This document shows positions 35,601-48,000 of a stretch of 64,000 nt of DNA, in pieces; positions within the stretch are counted from its first letter, which is position 1; each line of letters begins with the position of its first letter. Source of the DNA: Cyanophora paradoxa (Eukaryota; Glaucocystophyceae; Cyanophorales; Cyanophoraceae); the NCBI GenBank assembly GCA_004431415.1, contig QPMI01000479.1:62001-126000 (forward strand). The letters are read 5' to 3'. The notes beneath the pieces were generated by a model. That model ran no database searches. It worked only from the letters and a program-made list of their open reading frames with translations, and had not been told where the DNA came from. Made by a program: the position numbers and the translations under genes.

Positions 35601-38600
35601 CTGACGCCCATCCTCGGGGGCGCAGAGAAGCGCTTCTCGAACCTCATGAACATCATGATGGAGCTCCGCAAGGTGACCCCGAGCCCGCCCCGATCGCTCG
35701 CCCTAGTTCTAGTTCTAGTTCGCCCGCCCTAGTTCTAGTTCTAGGTGACCCCGACCCGCCCCCTCGCTTAGCGCCCGCCCAGCGCCCCTCCGTTCTTTTA
35801 GTTCTAGTTCCCGCCTAGTTCTAGTTCTAGTCCCTTCTAGGCGGACAGCAGAGCGGCCCGCCTAGCGCCCCTCCGTTCTTCTTCTCTTGCCTGCGCTCGT
35901 CCCGCCCCCGGCCCCGACCCGCCCCCTCGCCTAGCGCCCGCCTAGCGCTCTTTCGTTCTTCTGCACTCCCCTCCGTTCTTATGCACTCCGCCCGGCGCTT
36001 CTTCTCCTTCTTGACGCGCCGGCGCGCCTCGCCCCGCCTCGCCGCGGCAGGTGTGCAACCACCCGTACCTGCTGGACGGCGTCGAGGACGTCGCCATCTC
36101 GAGCCTCCCCGAGAAGACCGACAAGGCCAAGAACGAGGTCCACCCTCCAATCTCGTCCCAGCGCCGCATCTAGACAAAGCTAAGCTTAGTAGTGCGGCTA
36201 AGTTTAGTAGCACTGGGCTTGGTCGTAGATGCCATCCGCATGGCATCTCGCCCTCGCTCTTTCTCGTCCCCCGCTCGCTCCCAGCCCTCGCTCCCCCTCA
36301 CCTCCCGCCCCGCCCCTTAGGCGCTGGTGACGGCGTCGGGGAAGACGGTGCTGCTGGACAAGCTCCTCCCCAAGCTCAAGCGCGACGGCCACCGCGTCCT
36401 CATCTTCTCCCAGATGGTGCCCGGGGGCGGGGCAGGGGCGGGGCGGGGCGGGGGCGCGGCAGGAGGGCGTGGGGAATCTAGAGCAGCAAACCTTGGGGAG
36501 AGGTATCTCACGCTGGCGCCTCGCCTCCCCCGGGCGCAGGTGCGGGTGCTGGACATCCTGGAGGACTTCATGAACATCCGCGGCTACTCCTACGAGCGCC
36601 TCGACGGCACCGTCGTCGTGCGTGTACCCCCCCGCCCTGCCTGCAGCGGCGCGGGATTCGGTCTGACGGGCTCTGGCGCAGGGCCCGGAGCGGCAGGCCG
36701 GGATCGACCGCTTCTGCGCCCCGGGCTCCGACATCTTCTGCTTCCTCCTGTGCGCCGTTCTTCTTCGGCCCCTGCCCCTGCTCCTGCGTCCCGCCCTCAC
36801 CTTATCCAAGCTCTGAGCCATATTTTCACTAAGAGAGCTAGCTAGCTAGCTAGCGATCGATCGAGAGAGTGGCGGCCCCGCTCACGAAGGCGGGCGGCAG
36901 GTGCACGAAGGCCGGCGGCGTGGGCATCAACCTCACCGCCGCCGACACCGTCATCATCTTCGACTCCGGTAGCCCCCCGCTTCCCCACCCCCCTCCCCCC
37001 TTCCCTCTCCCCCCTTCGCTTCGCTCACCGGGAGCGCAGACTGGAACCCGCAGAACGACCTGCAGGCCCAGGCCGTGCGCCCCCGGCCCTCCCCATCCAC
37101 CCCGACTTCTAGATCATAGATCCAGGGTCTAATTATAAGTGGCTGTGGGGCCCATATAGCTAGCACTACTAGAACCACCCCCTGTCGATCTACCCATACA
37201 GCGAGCACTTCTGTTCTCTTACACCATCGGTCCCCCTTGCGACAGCGGTGCCACCGGATCGGGCAGAAGAAAGAGGTCAAGATCTACCGCTTCGTCACCC
37301 GCAACTCCTACGGTGCCGCCCGCCCCCCCAACCCCCTCCCACCCCCGCCTCACCCCCCCGCCTCCCCACCTCACCTCCTCCTCGCCCTCGCCCGCAGAGC
37401 GGCAGCTGTTCGAGCGGGCCTCCCTCAAGCTCGGCCTCGACGAGGCCGTCCTCCAGGTGCGCGGCAGAAAGAGGAGGAGGATGGGGAGGAGATAGGGCGG
37501 GAGGGGGGCCAGCGACGTCGAAACCGGCGCCATAGAATTCGTCAGCGAAAGGGAGGCCATCGATGTCCAGCCGTCTTTATCTGGAAGCGGCCGGGGTCCT
37601 GACCTCACTCACCCCCCTGCGCTCCCTCCGCAGAACATCAACCGTAACGGGGACGGGGAGACGAAGAGCAAGCCGCAGCTCGAGAAGGAGGAGATCGACG
37701 CCCTCCTCAAGCGAGGTCCGCGCCTCGGACGAAGGCAGACGATAGAATAGGAAACGCCGGACCCTCTAGATGGCTCATATCGCTCGCTCGCCCCCCTCAA
37801 GCGGGGTTCTCGCCGCGCCGCGCACGGCGCGGCCCCTCCTGGAGCCTTCCTTCCTTCTCCCTTCCCTTCCTTGACGCCTCAACCCCGTGCCTCGCCGCGC
37901 GCGCGCAGGGGCGTACGACTGCCTGCGGGAGGAGGGCGACGAGAGCGCACGGGCCTTCCAGGAGGCCGACATCGAGCAGGCCCGCCCCCGCCCCCGCCCC
38001 GCCCCCGATCTTAGGGGCCTAGAGGCTCCAGCTTCGAGCCCAGCCGCCCCCGCCCCGCCCCGCCCCGGCGCTCTCCATCCAAGGAGTTCTCATTGGGGAT
38101 AGAGCCGGCTCCAAGCCCCGCCCCGCCCCGCCCCCGCCCCGCGCCCGATCTTAGAGGCCTAGAGGCTTAAAGGCTTGAGAGCTCCTCGTTTCGCCCCTGC
38201 GCCGCCCCCGCCCCCGCCCCCGGTCCAGGCCAGCTTCTTCGAGGCTTAGAGGCTTTGAGCTTCTCTTAAAGAGGCGCCTAGACCCGCTCGTCGGAGTCGA
38301 GCCCGAGCGTCTGAGCGTCTGAGCGTCTGATCCGGCTTCTTCCCCCCCCCTCAGATCCTGGAGCGGAACATGAAGGTGATCACGACGGGGGGCGCGGACG
38401 CGGAGGGGCCACGGGCCGCCTCGTTCTTCTCCAAGGCCACATTCACGGCCTCCACAGCCGGTCCCTTCTCTTTTATTTATCTCTGATTCAGATCGGCCCG
38501 CCGACTCTTGCCTTATTCTTCTTCTTGTGACAGAGGCGGACTGCGACGTGAACGACCCCGACTTCTGGAAGAAGCTGGTTCGAATCCCGCCCGGGGCCTT

Positions 38601-41600
38601 TCCTCGTTGGGCCCCGCTGAGGCGGGCGCGCAGCTGGCGTCGAGCAAGCAGCAGGGCCTGGAGCGGCCAGGCGACGCGGACGCGGACGGGGCCGGCGGCG
38701 GCCCGCGCGCAGCCCTCGCCAAGGCCAAGGGCCGCGGCCTGGTCCGTGAACCTCAGATCTGATCTGATCTGATCTGATCTGATCTGATCTGAATCGGGGG
38801 GTAGAGGGAGGATCTGGACGGGTACTTCAGCGACGGGGACGGCTCCGACGCCGGCGGCCCGAAGCGGCGGCGCGCCGGCAAGGGCGACTGGACGCAGAAG
38901 GTGCCCCTACCCCCTCCGCGTCCCGCCCCTCGCAATCTCCAGTACCCCCCCCCCTGACCCTCCCCTTCCCCTCCCAGGAGCGGCAGAAGGTGCTGAAGGC
39001 GCTGAAGGAGTACGGGTACGGCCGCTCGCAGGAGTTCCCCGCGCTCTGCGACATCACCACGCACTCGGTACCCCCCTTAACTTCCCCCCCCTCCCTCGAC
39101 CCTGACGGCGCGCAGGCGGAGGACTGCGAGGGGTACGCCCGCGCCTTCCTCAAGATCGTCGGGCCGGTGCGCCCCCCAAAAGCCCCGCCACATAAGATCC
39201 TAGACTAGACTGTATCTCCCCCGGCGCGCCCCCGGCGCGATGCCGAGCGACGCTGAGCGACGCCGCTCTCAACCGCCGCCGCTGACGACGACGCCGGCCC
39301 TCCCCTCCCCTCCCCTCCCCGAAACAGATGGAGGCAGACGTGTGGAAGAAGATCGTCCACTTCGTCCCCGAGATCGCCGCCCCCTCCCGTGCGCCCGCCC
39401 GCTCCGGAGTTGCAGGGCGCGGGAAGGGGGAGGGCACCTCAACCCAAAAGGGAAAGGGATCAAATCAGAGGAGGGATCTTTAAGCCCGGTCGCAACGCTT
39501 CGCTCCGCCGCCCACCGCCGCCCACCGCCGCCCACCGCCGCTCACCTCCGCTCACCGCCGCCACCCGCCACCCGCCGCCCGCCGCTCACCGCCGGCGGCA
39601 GCGTTCGATCGGGACGCGTCGCTGCGGGAGGAGAAGTTCGTGGCGGGCTTCTCGGGGGACGGCAAGAAGGAGGCCGGCCGCCGCGCCGAGATCCTCACGG
39701 TCAGATCGCTGCCTCCGGCGCCGCCGGCCCCACCCGCTTCCATAGACGGGACTAGACGGGATAGAAGCAGGGATCGCTCTAGTCCGGCCATCTCCTGCTA
39801 GCGCCCTCATCAAGCGCCCACGTCCCCTAGCCGGCCGCAGCTGCTCGACCGCGAGCAGCCGGCCCCTCTCCCACCCCCTCCCTCTCCTCGCTCCCCTCTC
39901 CCGCCCCCAGCGGCCCGTCTGACGGCTCCCCTTCCCCCCGGCAGCACGTGGGGTGGCTGGCGGCGGCGGAGAAGCTCGTGCGGGACTGCCGCGCCCGGGG
40001 CGAGGACCCCGCCTCCAAGGTCCCCTCCCCACCCTCCCAACCCATCAACCTCCAACCCCTCGCCTAACCTCTTCTTCTCCCGCTCTCTCAGCTGCCGCTC
40101 TCGTTCGTGAAGAAGGGCCTCCCCGTGCCGGGCTGGGTCCTCGCCGACGACCGCGCCCTCGTCCTTGCCACGTCCGCCCCCGCCCCGCCCCGCCCCTCCG
40201 CCCGCCAGAAAGCTAGAGCGAGAGCTAGCCGGGGACTAGATTGAGGCCTCGGCTGGCTCCATACGGGGGCGCCCCACCCCGCCCCGCCCCGCCCCTCTAG
40301 GCTAGTGAAAAGGCTCGGCCGCTCACCTCGCCTCGCCTCGCCCCGGCTCACCGCCCCGCCCCGCGCGCAGGCTGAAGCACGGGATCGGGAACCACCGGAC
40401 GATGTGGGGGGACACCGACTGCGCCTTCCCCTGCCGCCCGGCCGCCCTCTCCCTCGCCTCCTCCGTGCGCCCCCCGCAAGCCCCGCCCATCCATCCTAAA
40501 ACAGGCGCCCTTTACTTTAGAGGTCCTTTGCATACAAGTCCTTTAGAGCCCGTCGCCTAGAAGAGCCTCTCTCTTCCCCCCGCCGCCTTTCTCTGCCCCC
40601 CGTTGCCCAGGTCCCTCGCCTCCTCCGTGCGCCCTTTCCGAGGCCGCCCGCCTCCCCCTCCCCACCCCTCCCCCTCCTCCGCCCTTCCTCTCTGCCCGTC
40701 GCACAGAAGAGCCCCATCCCCGCCCGAGAGCTCGGCCCCTCGCCTTCCCCTCTGAGGCCTCTAGAGCCCGAGCCCGTCGCCCACGAGGGCCCCGCCCCCG
40801 CCCTTGCCGAGGCCGCCGGCTTCCGCCCTTCCTCCCTCCCCTCCGCCCCGGCTGAGCCCCCCGCAGGACAGCCTGAGCACCAAGTTCTTCGCGGACCTCG
40901 CCAAGCGCGCCAAGGTACCCCCGCCCGCCCCTCCCCCGCCCCCGCCCCCGCCCGCCCTCCCGTTCCATTCGATTCGGGAAGAAACCGGCCGCACTGCGGC
41001 TAGTTAACACGGCTGGAGCGAGCCGCCCCCGCCCGCCGCGCGCGCCGTACCCCCCTCACGCCTCGTCCCCCCCGCAGACGCTCTTCCTCGGCATCTACAA
41101 CGGCACCATCGTCTTGAAGCCCGGGTGCGCCGTACCCCGCGCTCCCCCCCCCCCTCCCCGTCCACCCTTTACCCCATGAATCACCTTTGAATTCCCCCAT
41201 CCTCGCCCCGCATCGCCTCGCCTCCCGCTCGCCCTCCCCTGGCCCCTCGCATAGCGCGCGGGTCCTCCCTCCTCCCGCCCCGGCAGCCTGCCCTCCTAGA
41301 CGGGGCCCGCCGGGCTCCGGCTCGCTCGCTCGGGCGCCCCCGCCCCGCCCCGCTTTCTTTCCCCTCCGACCCGGCCAGAGCCGAGCCGAGCCGAGCCCGT
41401 CCCCGCCCCTCCTCCCCCCCCGCAGGTCGACGCTGGGGAGCCTGAGCCCGAACCCCAAGGCCTCCAAGAAGGAGAAGAAGGACAAGGACAAATCCAAGGA
41501 GGACAGGGACAAGAAGGATGACAAGGACAAGGTGCTTCCCTTTGCTTTGCTCTGTGCCTAAGGGAACGCCCGCTCCTTGTCGCCGCGGTGCCTGATCAGG

Positions 41601-44317
41601 ATGGGGGTGCAGGGGTCGGAGGCGGGCCCCTCGAAGAAGCGGAAGCCGCCGCCGGAGGCCGTCACAGTCGATTCGGACTCGGAGGTGCGCTAATTTTAGC
41701 TCACCCTCAGTCCCTTTGTGGAGAAGAAGCAAGGGAATGTATGTATGTACGTATGTACGTATGTGTGACGCCGGCCGCGGCAGGAGGAGCGGCCGACGCC
41801 GAGCAAGAAGGCGAAGGGCAAGGAGGGCAACGGCGACGAGGGCAAGGCCAAGGCCAAGGACAAGGAGAAGAGGAAGGAGGAGAAGGACAAGGAGAAGAAG
41901 GAGAAGAAGAAGACGCCCGAGAAGGAGAAGAAGGAGAAGGAGAAGCCCAAGGTCCGGGCTCCCATCCCCCCCCCCCCCCCCCCCCCCGCTCTTATAGCGC
42001 ATACCGTGCCCCAATCTTTCCTCTGTACCCCTAGACAAACCTAGACCTGCGCCCCGCTCGAAACCCGGGGCCCTGCTCTACCCTTCATCTCTACCCTCTA
42101 CCCTACCCTCTGTCTACTCAAACAAACGCCCCGACGTACCTCTAGAGCCTCTGTACCCCTAGAGCCTATAGAGCGCCCTAGAGCCTCTGTACCCCTAGCG
42201 GCGAACGAAACGGCGCTCTAGGGCGTCGTTTCGTTCGCCGCTGCGCCGGTGACCCTCGCGATCGGTCTTCGCCCCGGCCTCCCTAACCCCGGGCCCCGCA
42301 GGAGAAGAAGAAGACTCCGGAGAAGGAGAAGAAGGAGAAGGAGAAGGAGCGCAAGACGCCCGACAAGAAGGGCGGCGACAAGGCCAAGGAGAAGGACAAG
42401 GGCAAGGAGAAGGACAAGGCGCGCCCCGACCCGATCCCCCGGCCGCGTGCATATGCATAGACGGGCCCCAAGGCGCTTCGGCGGTTAGAGGGTGGGGAGA
42501 GGACGGCGGTTACACGGGATCCTGGGCTCCGACCCCGACCCGCCCGCGTGCATATGCATAGACGGGCGCTCGCCCGGGGCCGCTTCCGCGGTTGGAGGGG
42601 GGGCGGGGGTACCCCTGGGGGTACACGGGGTCTTCGGCTCCGAGCGCCGTCCCCAACCACGCCGCCCTCTAGTAGTAGAAGGATTGGAGCCCGGCCGGCG
42701 TTCGCCCTCTTATAAGTCGCGGGCCGGCGCGTCTGCGCCCCGCGCGGCGCCGTCCCCACGCACCCCGCCCTCTAGAAGGATTGGAGCCGGCGCTCGCTCC
42801 TGGAGCCGCGCGGGGCGCTGAGGCGGCGGCCCGCCGCGCAGGAGAAGAAGAAGGGGACGCCGGACAAGAAGGCGGACAAGCCCGACAAGGTCCGACCCGA
42901 CCCGCCCCCCCCCCCCCCCCCCCCCCCCGCCCCCGCCCCTCGCCCCGAGCCAAAGCTAGGACCCGCCCCGCCCTGCCCCGCTCCGCCTCCCCGCTTCCAA
43001 ATACCTCTATTCCTGCCCCGCCCGCCCCTCCTCGCCCCGCACCGCCCTACCCCGCCCCTCCTCGCCCCCGGCCGTCGCCTGACGCCCCGGGGCGCCCCGC
43101 AGCAGAAGGAGCGACCCTCGGGCGCCTCGGACAAGCCGAAGAAGCCGGCGCCCCCGCCCAAGAAGCCGGTCCGCCCCTTCCACGCGGCCTAGCTAGTTTG
43201 GGCTGGGCTGGGCTGGCTTCACAGGGGACTAGTCTAGCTAGGATCGCCGGGCTAGGCTCAGCTCTTGCAGAGCGCTAGGCCGGGCCGGGCTGGGATGTGA
43301 TCGCTAGGCCACCCTCGCCACTCTCTAGGGCCCGCTTTCGCGAGCTGGCTAGGCGTGCAGGGGGCTACCAGCGAGGGCTAGGCTCGGCTGGACTTGGAAG
43401 GGGGGCGCTCGTTCCCCGCCCCGCCCCGCCCCGCCCCGCCCCGCCCCGCCCCGCCTCACGCGCGCCCCGCTCGGCTCGGCGCGCCCGCAGGCGACGACGG
43501 CGGACCTGCTGGCGCTGAAGGCGAAGGGCTCCTCCTCCTCCGCCGCCGCCGCGGGCCCCTCCTCGTCCTCTTCCAAGGTCCGCCGGGGCCGCAAGAATGA
43601 AATCAAATCAAAACTTGCTTTAAAATACAATGTGATTAGAGATTAATTTAAAGTAAAGGTCCGCCGGGGATATATACAATGTAATGTGGTTAAACATAAT
43701 TTATAATCCTCGTCCTCCCCCAAGGTCCGCCGGGGCCGCCGGGGCGGGGCGGGAGGGGGGGGCCTGGGCGGGGCGGGAAAGAGAAGAGAATCAGTAGAGT
43801 GAAGCCGAATCTGAATCTGAGGCGCCGCCCGCGCTCAGATGACGCAGCGGACAATGGACTCGTTCGTCGCCAAGAAGAAGGTTCGCCCGCCCTTAGTTTA
43901 CTTGAGCTCTTTCAAAACACGCGCTTTTAAGCTTGTTTGCTCAAGCCGCGCGAACTCTGTCTGACTGGCGTGGCGTGGGGCGCGCATGCGCAGGACGAGA
44001 AGCCCAAGCCCAAGCTCCCCGCCTCGGACCCCATCGCCGCCGGCTCCGAGACCGAGGACGAGCGCGCCCCGGCCGTGCCCGTACCCCCCAAGGCCTCCTC
44101 CTCTTCCTCGGAGGCGAAGAAGGAGGCCGTTCCCAAGTCCTCCCCCCCAAAGAAGGACAAGGAGGAGGCCAGGAGGGAGGGCGCGGGGGGTACCCCGAAG
44201 AAGCCGCAGCCGGCGCCGCAGGCGTCGCCCAAGGGCGGGGGCAAGAAGGAGGAGGCGAAGGCGGCGGCGGCGGACAGGGCGGAGAGCGTCGACAGCAACA
44301 GCGAGACGGACGAGTGA
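29316..44317 (+). CDS. CHD-type ATP-dependent chromatin remodeller
   Basis: Gene of about 15 kb with several dozen small exons; start [13 protein letters not shown], stop TGA before 44318. Order: acidic N-terminus with a polyglutamine run (29590-29640); chromodomain 1 from 31281 ([30 protein letters not shown]); chromodomain 2 near 32460-32620 ([20 protein letters not shown]); SNF2 ATPase from about 33229 with motif I DEMGLGKT split by an intron at 33417, motif [11 protein letters not shown] near 34211, motif [12 protein letters not shown]. The helicase C lobe spans 36330-37460 ([44 protein letters not shown]). SANT-like segments follow ([18 protein letters not shown] near 38990; [15 protein letters not shown] near 40375). 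The last part is Lys/Glu/Pro-rich, built from repeated [15 protein letters not shown] exons, then [13 protein letters not shown] near 43842-43880 and an acidic end. CHD enzymes slide or assemble nucleosomes, guided by histone-tail reading. Confidence 0.9.
32829..33228 (+). other. AT-rich intron in the CHD gene
   Basis: 400-nt intron between NFTDT and [14 protein letters not shown]. Its composition differs sharply from the C-rich introns around it. It contains no long ORF on the plus strand. It may be an insertion or an older intron that escaped the GC drift. Confidence 0.6.
38756..38790. repeat. (GATCT)7 microsatellite in a CHD intron
   Basis: Seven perfect copies of GATCT followed by GAATC. 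Simple repeat, likely length-variable. Confidence 0.9.
41440..42900 (+). repeat. Repeated Lys/Glu exons and repeated intron pieces in CHD tail
   Basis: The exon starting GAGAAGAAGAAGACGCCC is present near 41896, again near 42301 (GAGAAGAAGAAGACTCCG) and again near 42841 (GAGAAGAAGAAGGGGACGCC). The intron segment GCGTGCATATGCATAGACGG occurs at about 42445 and 42547. This is local duplication of whole exon-intron units, giving repeats of [15 protein letters not shown] in the protein. Confidence 0.7.
42198..42241. repeat. 15-bp perfect inverted repeat in a CHD intron
   Basis: GCGGCGAACGAAACG at 42198-42212 pairs perfectly with CGTTTCGTTCGCCGC at 42227-42241, with a 14-nt loop. In RNA it would form a strong hairpin between repeated CTCTGTACCCCTAG segments. 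Confidence 0.8.
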
Positions 44318-45017
44318 AGGGCGGCCGGATCGGAGGCCCAGGCCTGCGCCCTCCTTTCTCCGTCTCTCCCTAGGCAGTAGGTTTAGCGCAATCGAACCTT
44401 GACCTGTAATCATGCATGCGCGCGGCATGGACAATATGTAGGTTGCATCAATTCAGCATCCCTGAGCACGTCACGGCGTCGGCCTTGCGAGGCTGTTGCG
44501 CTGCGATCGGTGGGAAGAGAGCTTTAGCTCGAGGCTAGCGAAGAGAGCTTCCGGTCCGCCATCTGCATCGAGCTGCTTACTGTCTCTGCAGCTGGGGCTC
44601 GAGCTAGCTTCGACTTCCTCAGGTGGACTTCCGAAGTTCCTCTCGAGCTGCTCCGGATCCCCTTAATTTAGTTCCCTCTGTACCCCCTCAGACCGACGCG
44701 AATTCGAAGCAGCGCGTTGAGCGGACGCTCGCGGCGCGTCGGGGCGCACGAGAAAGTCGCGGTGGAGCCGCGGGAGAGTACTGGCCGTGCCGCGCCTATC
44801 GAATTCGCGTGCGGATCGGACACCTCGATCTCCGTCAACGCTATCCTCTCGAAGACGGTGCGGGCAGCCTCGCTGCGCAAAATGACGCTTTAGCCGGTCT
44901 GTGTTGCATTCGCATGGCGCGCTCTGTCCTGACCATTTCGAAATTCGCAGCCAGCTGCAGCGTCGGCTCTTTTCCTCAGCGGAAGCCAAATAAAGAGAGC
45001 GCGCGAACGTGCTATCG
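44318..45017. other. Intergenic region between CHD and PIN genes
   Basis: 700 bp between two plus-strand genes. It must hold the CHD 3' UTR and the promoter of the PIN gene. A plus ORF from 44623 (142 codons) has no domain features. Regulatory elements are not evident. Confidence 0.4.
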
Positions 45018-48000
45018 ATGTCGGGTCCGGGCTCCTCTCGCGACCAGGTGAGCGCAGCTTTCGGCTGCACTTTTCGCGCGATTCGCATCCGAAGCGCGAA
45101 ATCCGTCTGCAGAATGCAAGGCGGGCGCCGCCTGCACCGGTACCATCGAGTACGAGTGACAGCCAGGAGCAGCTGCAGCTGCAGCTGCACCAACTACAGC
45201 AGCACGCCATCTGTCTCAAGGATCAGATTAAGAGCTTGGAGGGCAGCCTGCAGCGAGAACAGCGCTGGGCCGACGAACTTGAGCGAAAGCTGAACGTAAC
45301 AGAGACGCAAGCTCGCAATCAGTCCAAGCGAGCATCGGATGAGGCGGCAACCCGCCGGCGGGCGGAGGACAGGGCGGTAGAATTCTCGCGCCGCGCGCAG
45401 GGGGCCGAAGCAAAGCTGGCCGACGCCTACAAGGATCTTCGCGCGGAGCGCTCGTCGGCTGTGGTCGACGCCAAGATCGCCAAGGAGGAGCTGGACAAGG
45501 CGAGGACAGAATCGAGGCAGCACCAGCTTGCCTTGAAGGCTTCGGAGGCGGCAGCCGTGGCGGCCAAGTCGGAGCAGAGGAAACTAGCGAATGACCTGGC
45601 GGCGTCGCGGGCCGCGCAGGCGGCCGCGGAGGCGGCGGCCGCGAAAGCGACGACGGAGCTGCTCCAAGCACGCTCTTCGGCCGCCGCGGAAGCTGCGTCC
45701 GCCAAGACCGCCAAGGAGGAGCTGGAGAAGGCGAAGTACCAATTGGGACTGCATGAGCTGGCGTGGAAGACTTTGAATTCCAGACTCGGCGAGGAGCGAA
45801 CGCGGCGCGAGGCGGCGGAGCGGCGCGCAGAGGAGGCGGAGGCGGCGGCCGCGGCGGCGAAGGCGGAGCTGGCGAAGCAGGCGGAGGACCTGGCGGCGGC
45901 GCGGGCGGCCGCGGACGAGGCGAAGTCGCTGCGGGGCGGGTGGAGGAGGCGGAGGCGGTGGCCGCGCGCCTCGCGGCGGAGCTGGAGATCGCGCGGGCCG
46001 CGATGGCGCTCCGCGAGGAGCGGGGCGCGGCGCGGGCCGCGCGACCCTCCGCGGCCGAGACCCGCCGCCGGGCGATCTCCGTCTCTCCGCCCCGGGCAGG
46101 CGAGGCTCGCGGAGTCCCCGAGGTGCGCTGGGGAGCCAGAGAGTTCATTAGCAACTGCCATATCTAATTCTGTTAGTTCATATCGATATCTAATTTATTC
46201 TGTCTCACCGATCATTATTTGCAATTGCAGGTCGTGGATCTCGACACTCCGGCCAAGCCGGCACCCGTCGTAGCGAATTCGAAGCGGCTCAGCGTGTCGC
46301 TGCGTCTGCGCGAGCCGATGCCGCGGGCGTCGATGTCGCGGGCATCGTTTTCGCGGGCGTCAGTCTCGCGGGCATCATTTTCGCGGGCGTCGATTTCGCG
46401 GGCGCTGGTGAGCGCTTCGGAGATCCCGCCGGCTCTGTCTCTCTCGCGCACGCAGCTGACTTCAGCTTGTCGACAGCGGAGCAGCATCCGAGGCGAGAGC
46501 CCTTCGCGCCGCGAGCGGCCGCGAGCATCCAGCGCGGACCGGGGGCCGGCGGCGGGGCCCCGCGGGCGCCTGAGCGCCATCCCGGCATCGCCCGCGGCCG
46601 CGCGAGACGGATCGCGATCGGGCAGCCCGCGCAGCTGCGTCTGCTGTACCCCGAGCTCGAAGGCGTCCGCGGCCGGCGCCGGCGCCGGCGCCTGCGGCAA
46701 AGTAGACCCGACCCATGGCCAGTGCCCCCGCCCGGTCCAGCCGGCGCCGGCGCTCGCCGCGCTCGAGCTCGAGCTCGAGCTCGGCGAGCTCGAGTCGACG
46801 CCTGTTCGGCCGGCCCGCGCGCGCTCCGAGGCGCCTGAGGCGACGCCGGCTCGCGATCGGCCAGCGCCGGCGCCGCCCGCGGCTGCGGCGGCGGCGGCGG
46901 CGGCGGCGAATTCGAATGCGCATGCGGAGAGGCCGAAGCGTCCGCGCTCGAGCCCGCCGGCGGCCGGCCGCCACCGCTCCGTTCTTTTCGCGGGGAGCGA
47001 GCCCGATCGCGGGGCGCCGGTCCGCGTTCAGCCGGCGGCGTCTGCGGCGGCGTCTGCGGCATCGGCCCCGCTGGCGTCGCCCGCGGTCGTCCAGGAGCAG
47101 AAGCGCCGGCGGCGGCGGCACTCTTCCGTGTCGCCGCCCCGCGGCGCCGGGCGGAAGCTCGATCGCGACCGCGACGCGGAGCGGGAGCGGGAGCGGTCGC
47201 GGGAGGAGCGGCGGCGGCGGCAGGCGCGGATGAGCGCGCGGGAGTGGCGCGAGGAGCTGGATCGCCTCTTCGCGCTCGAGCTGGAGGACCGCACGCGGGC
47301 CGAGTGGCTCGCGAGCGCCCTGGAGCGGCAGCGCGAGGCCGAGCGGCGGCTCGCCGACCTCGAGGAGCGATGCCGCAGGGACCACTTCCCCGCACTGTGC
47401 GCGCGGCTCCTAATTTCTTCCAAGCTTCAACTTTCTTAAATTTATTCGCGCCTCTCATTCTCTCCATATATGCATTGATTGATACATGGTCGCAAAACCC
47501 CTATCGTGATATCGATGACCCTCGAGCTCGCGATATCGATGACCTCGCGATATCAGCTTAACCTCTCTTGAATTTCTTAGCGCAACTCATTAATGTTCTC
47601 TTAACGACCTCGCAGGTACCGGTACTACTACGACATGCGCGGGATGATCAACCGCCCGAACGAGGCCCGAGCTCGCGCCGCCACCGCCCCCGGCCCGGCC
47701 CCGCCTCGACCCTCGCCTTAAATTTCGCGGCGCAGGACGAGGGCACGATCTACGTCCTCCTGGACACCAACGTCTACCTGCACGAGGAGAAGGTCCGCAA
47801 TTGCAAGTCCCGGCACCGGTTCGGCCGAGCCGCTGGAAACAGCTGCGCGTGGGGAGGGGGGCAATATGATTTCTTATCTTCGACTCCTGCCTGGCCGGAC
47901 CTATCCGAGCAAATGTAATTTGGTTTTTGAGAAGGCCGCCAGGTCCGCGAGTGGGAGCGGCTCCTGCGCTACGCCGCCCGCGGCGTCCTCCTCATCGTCC

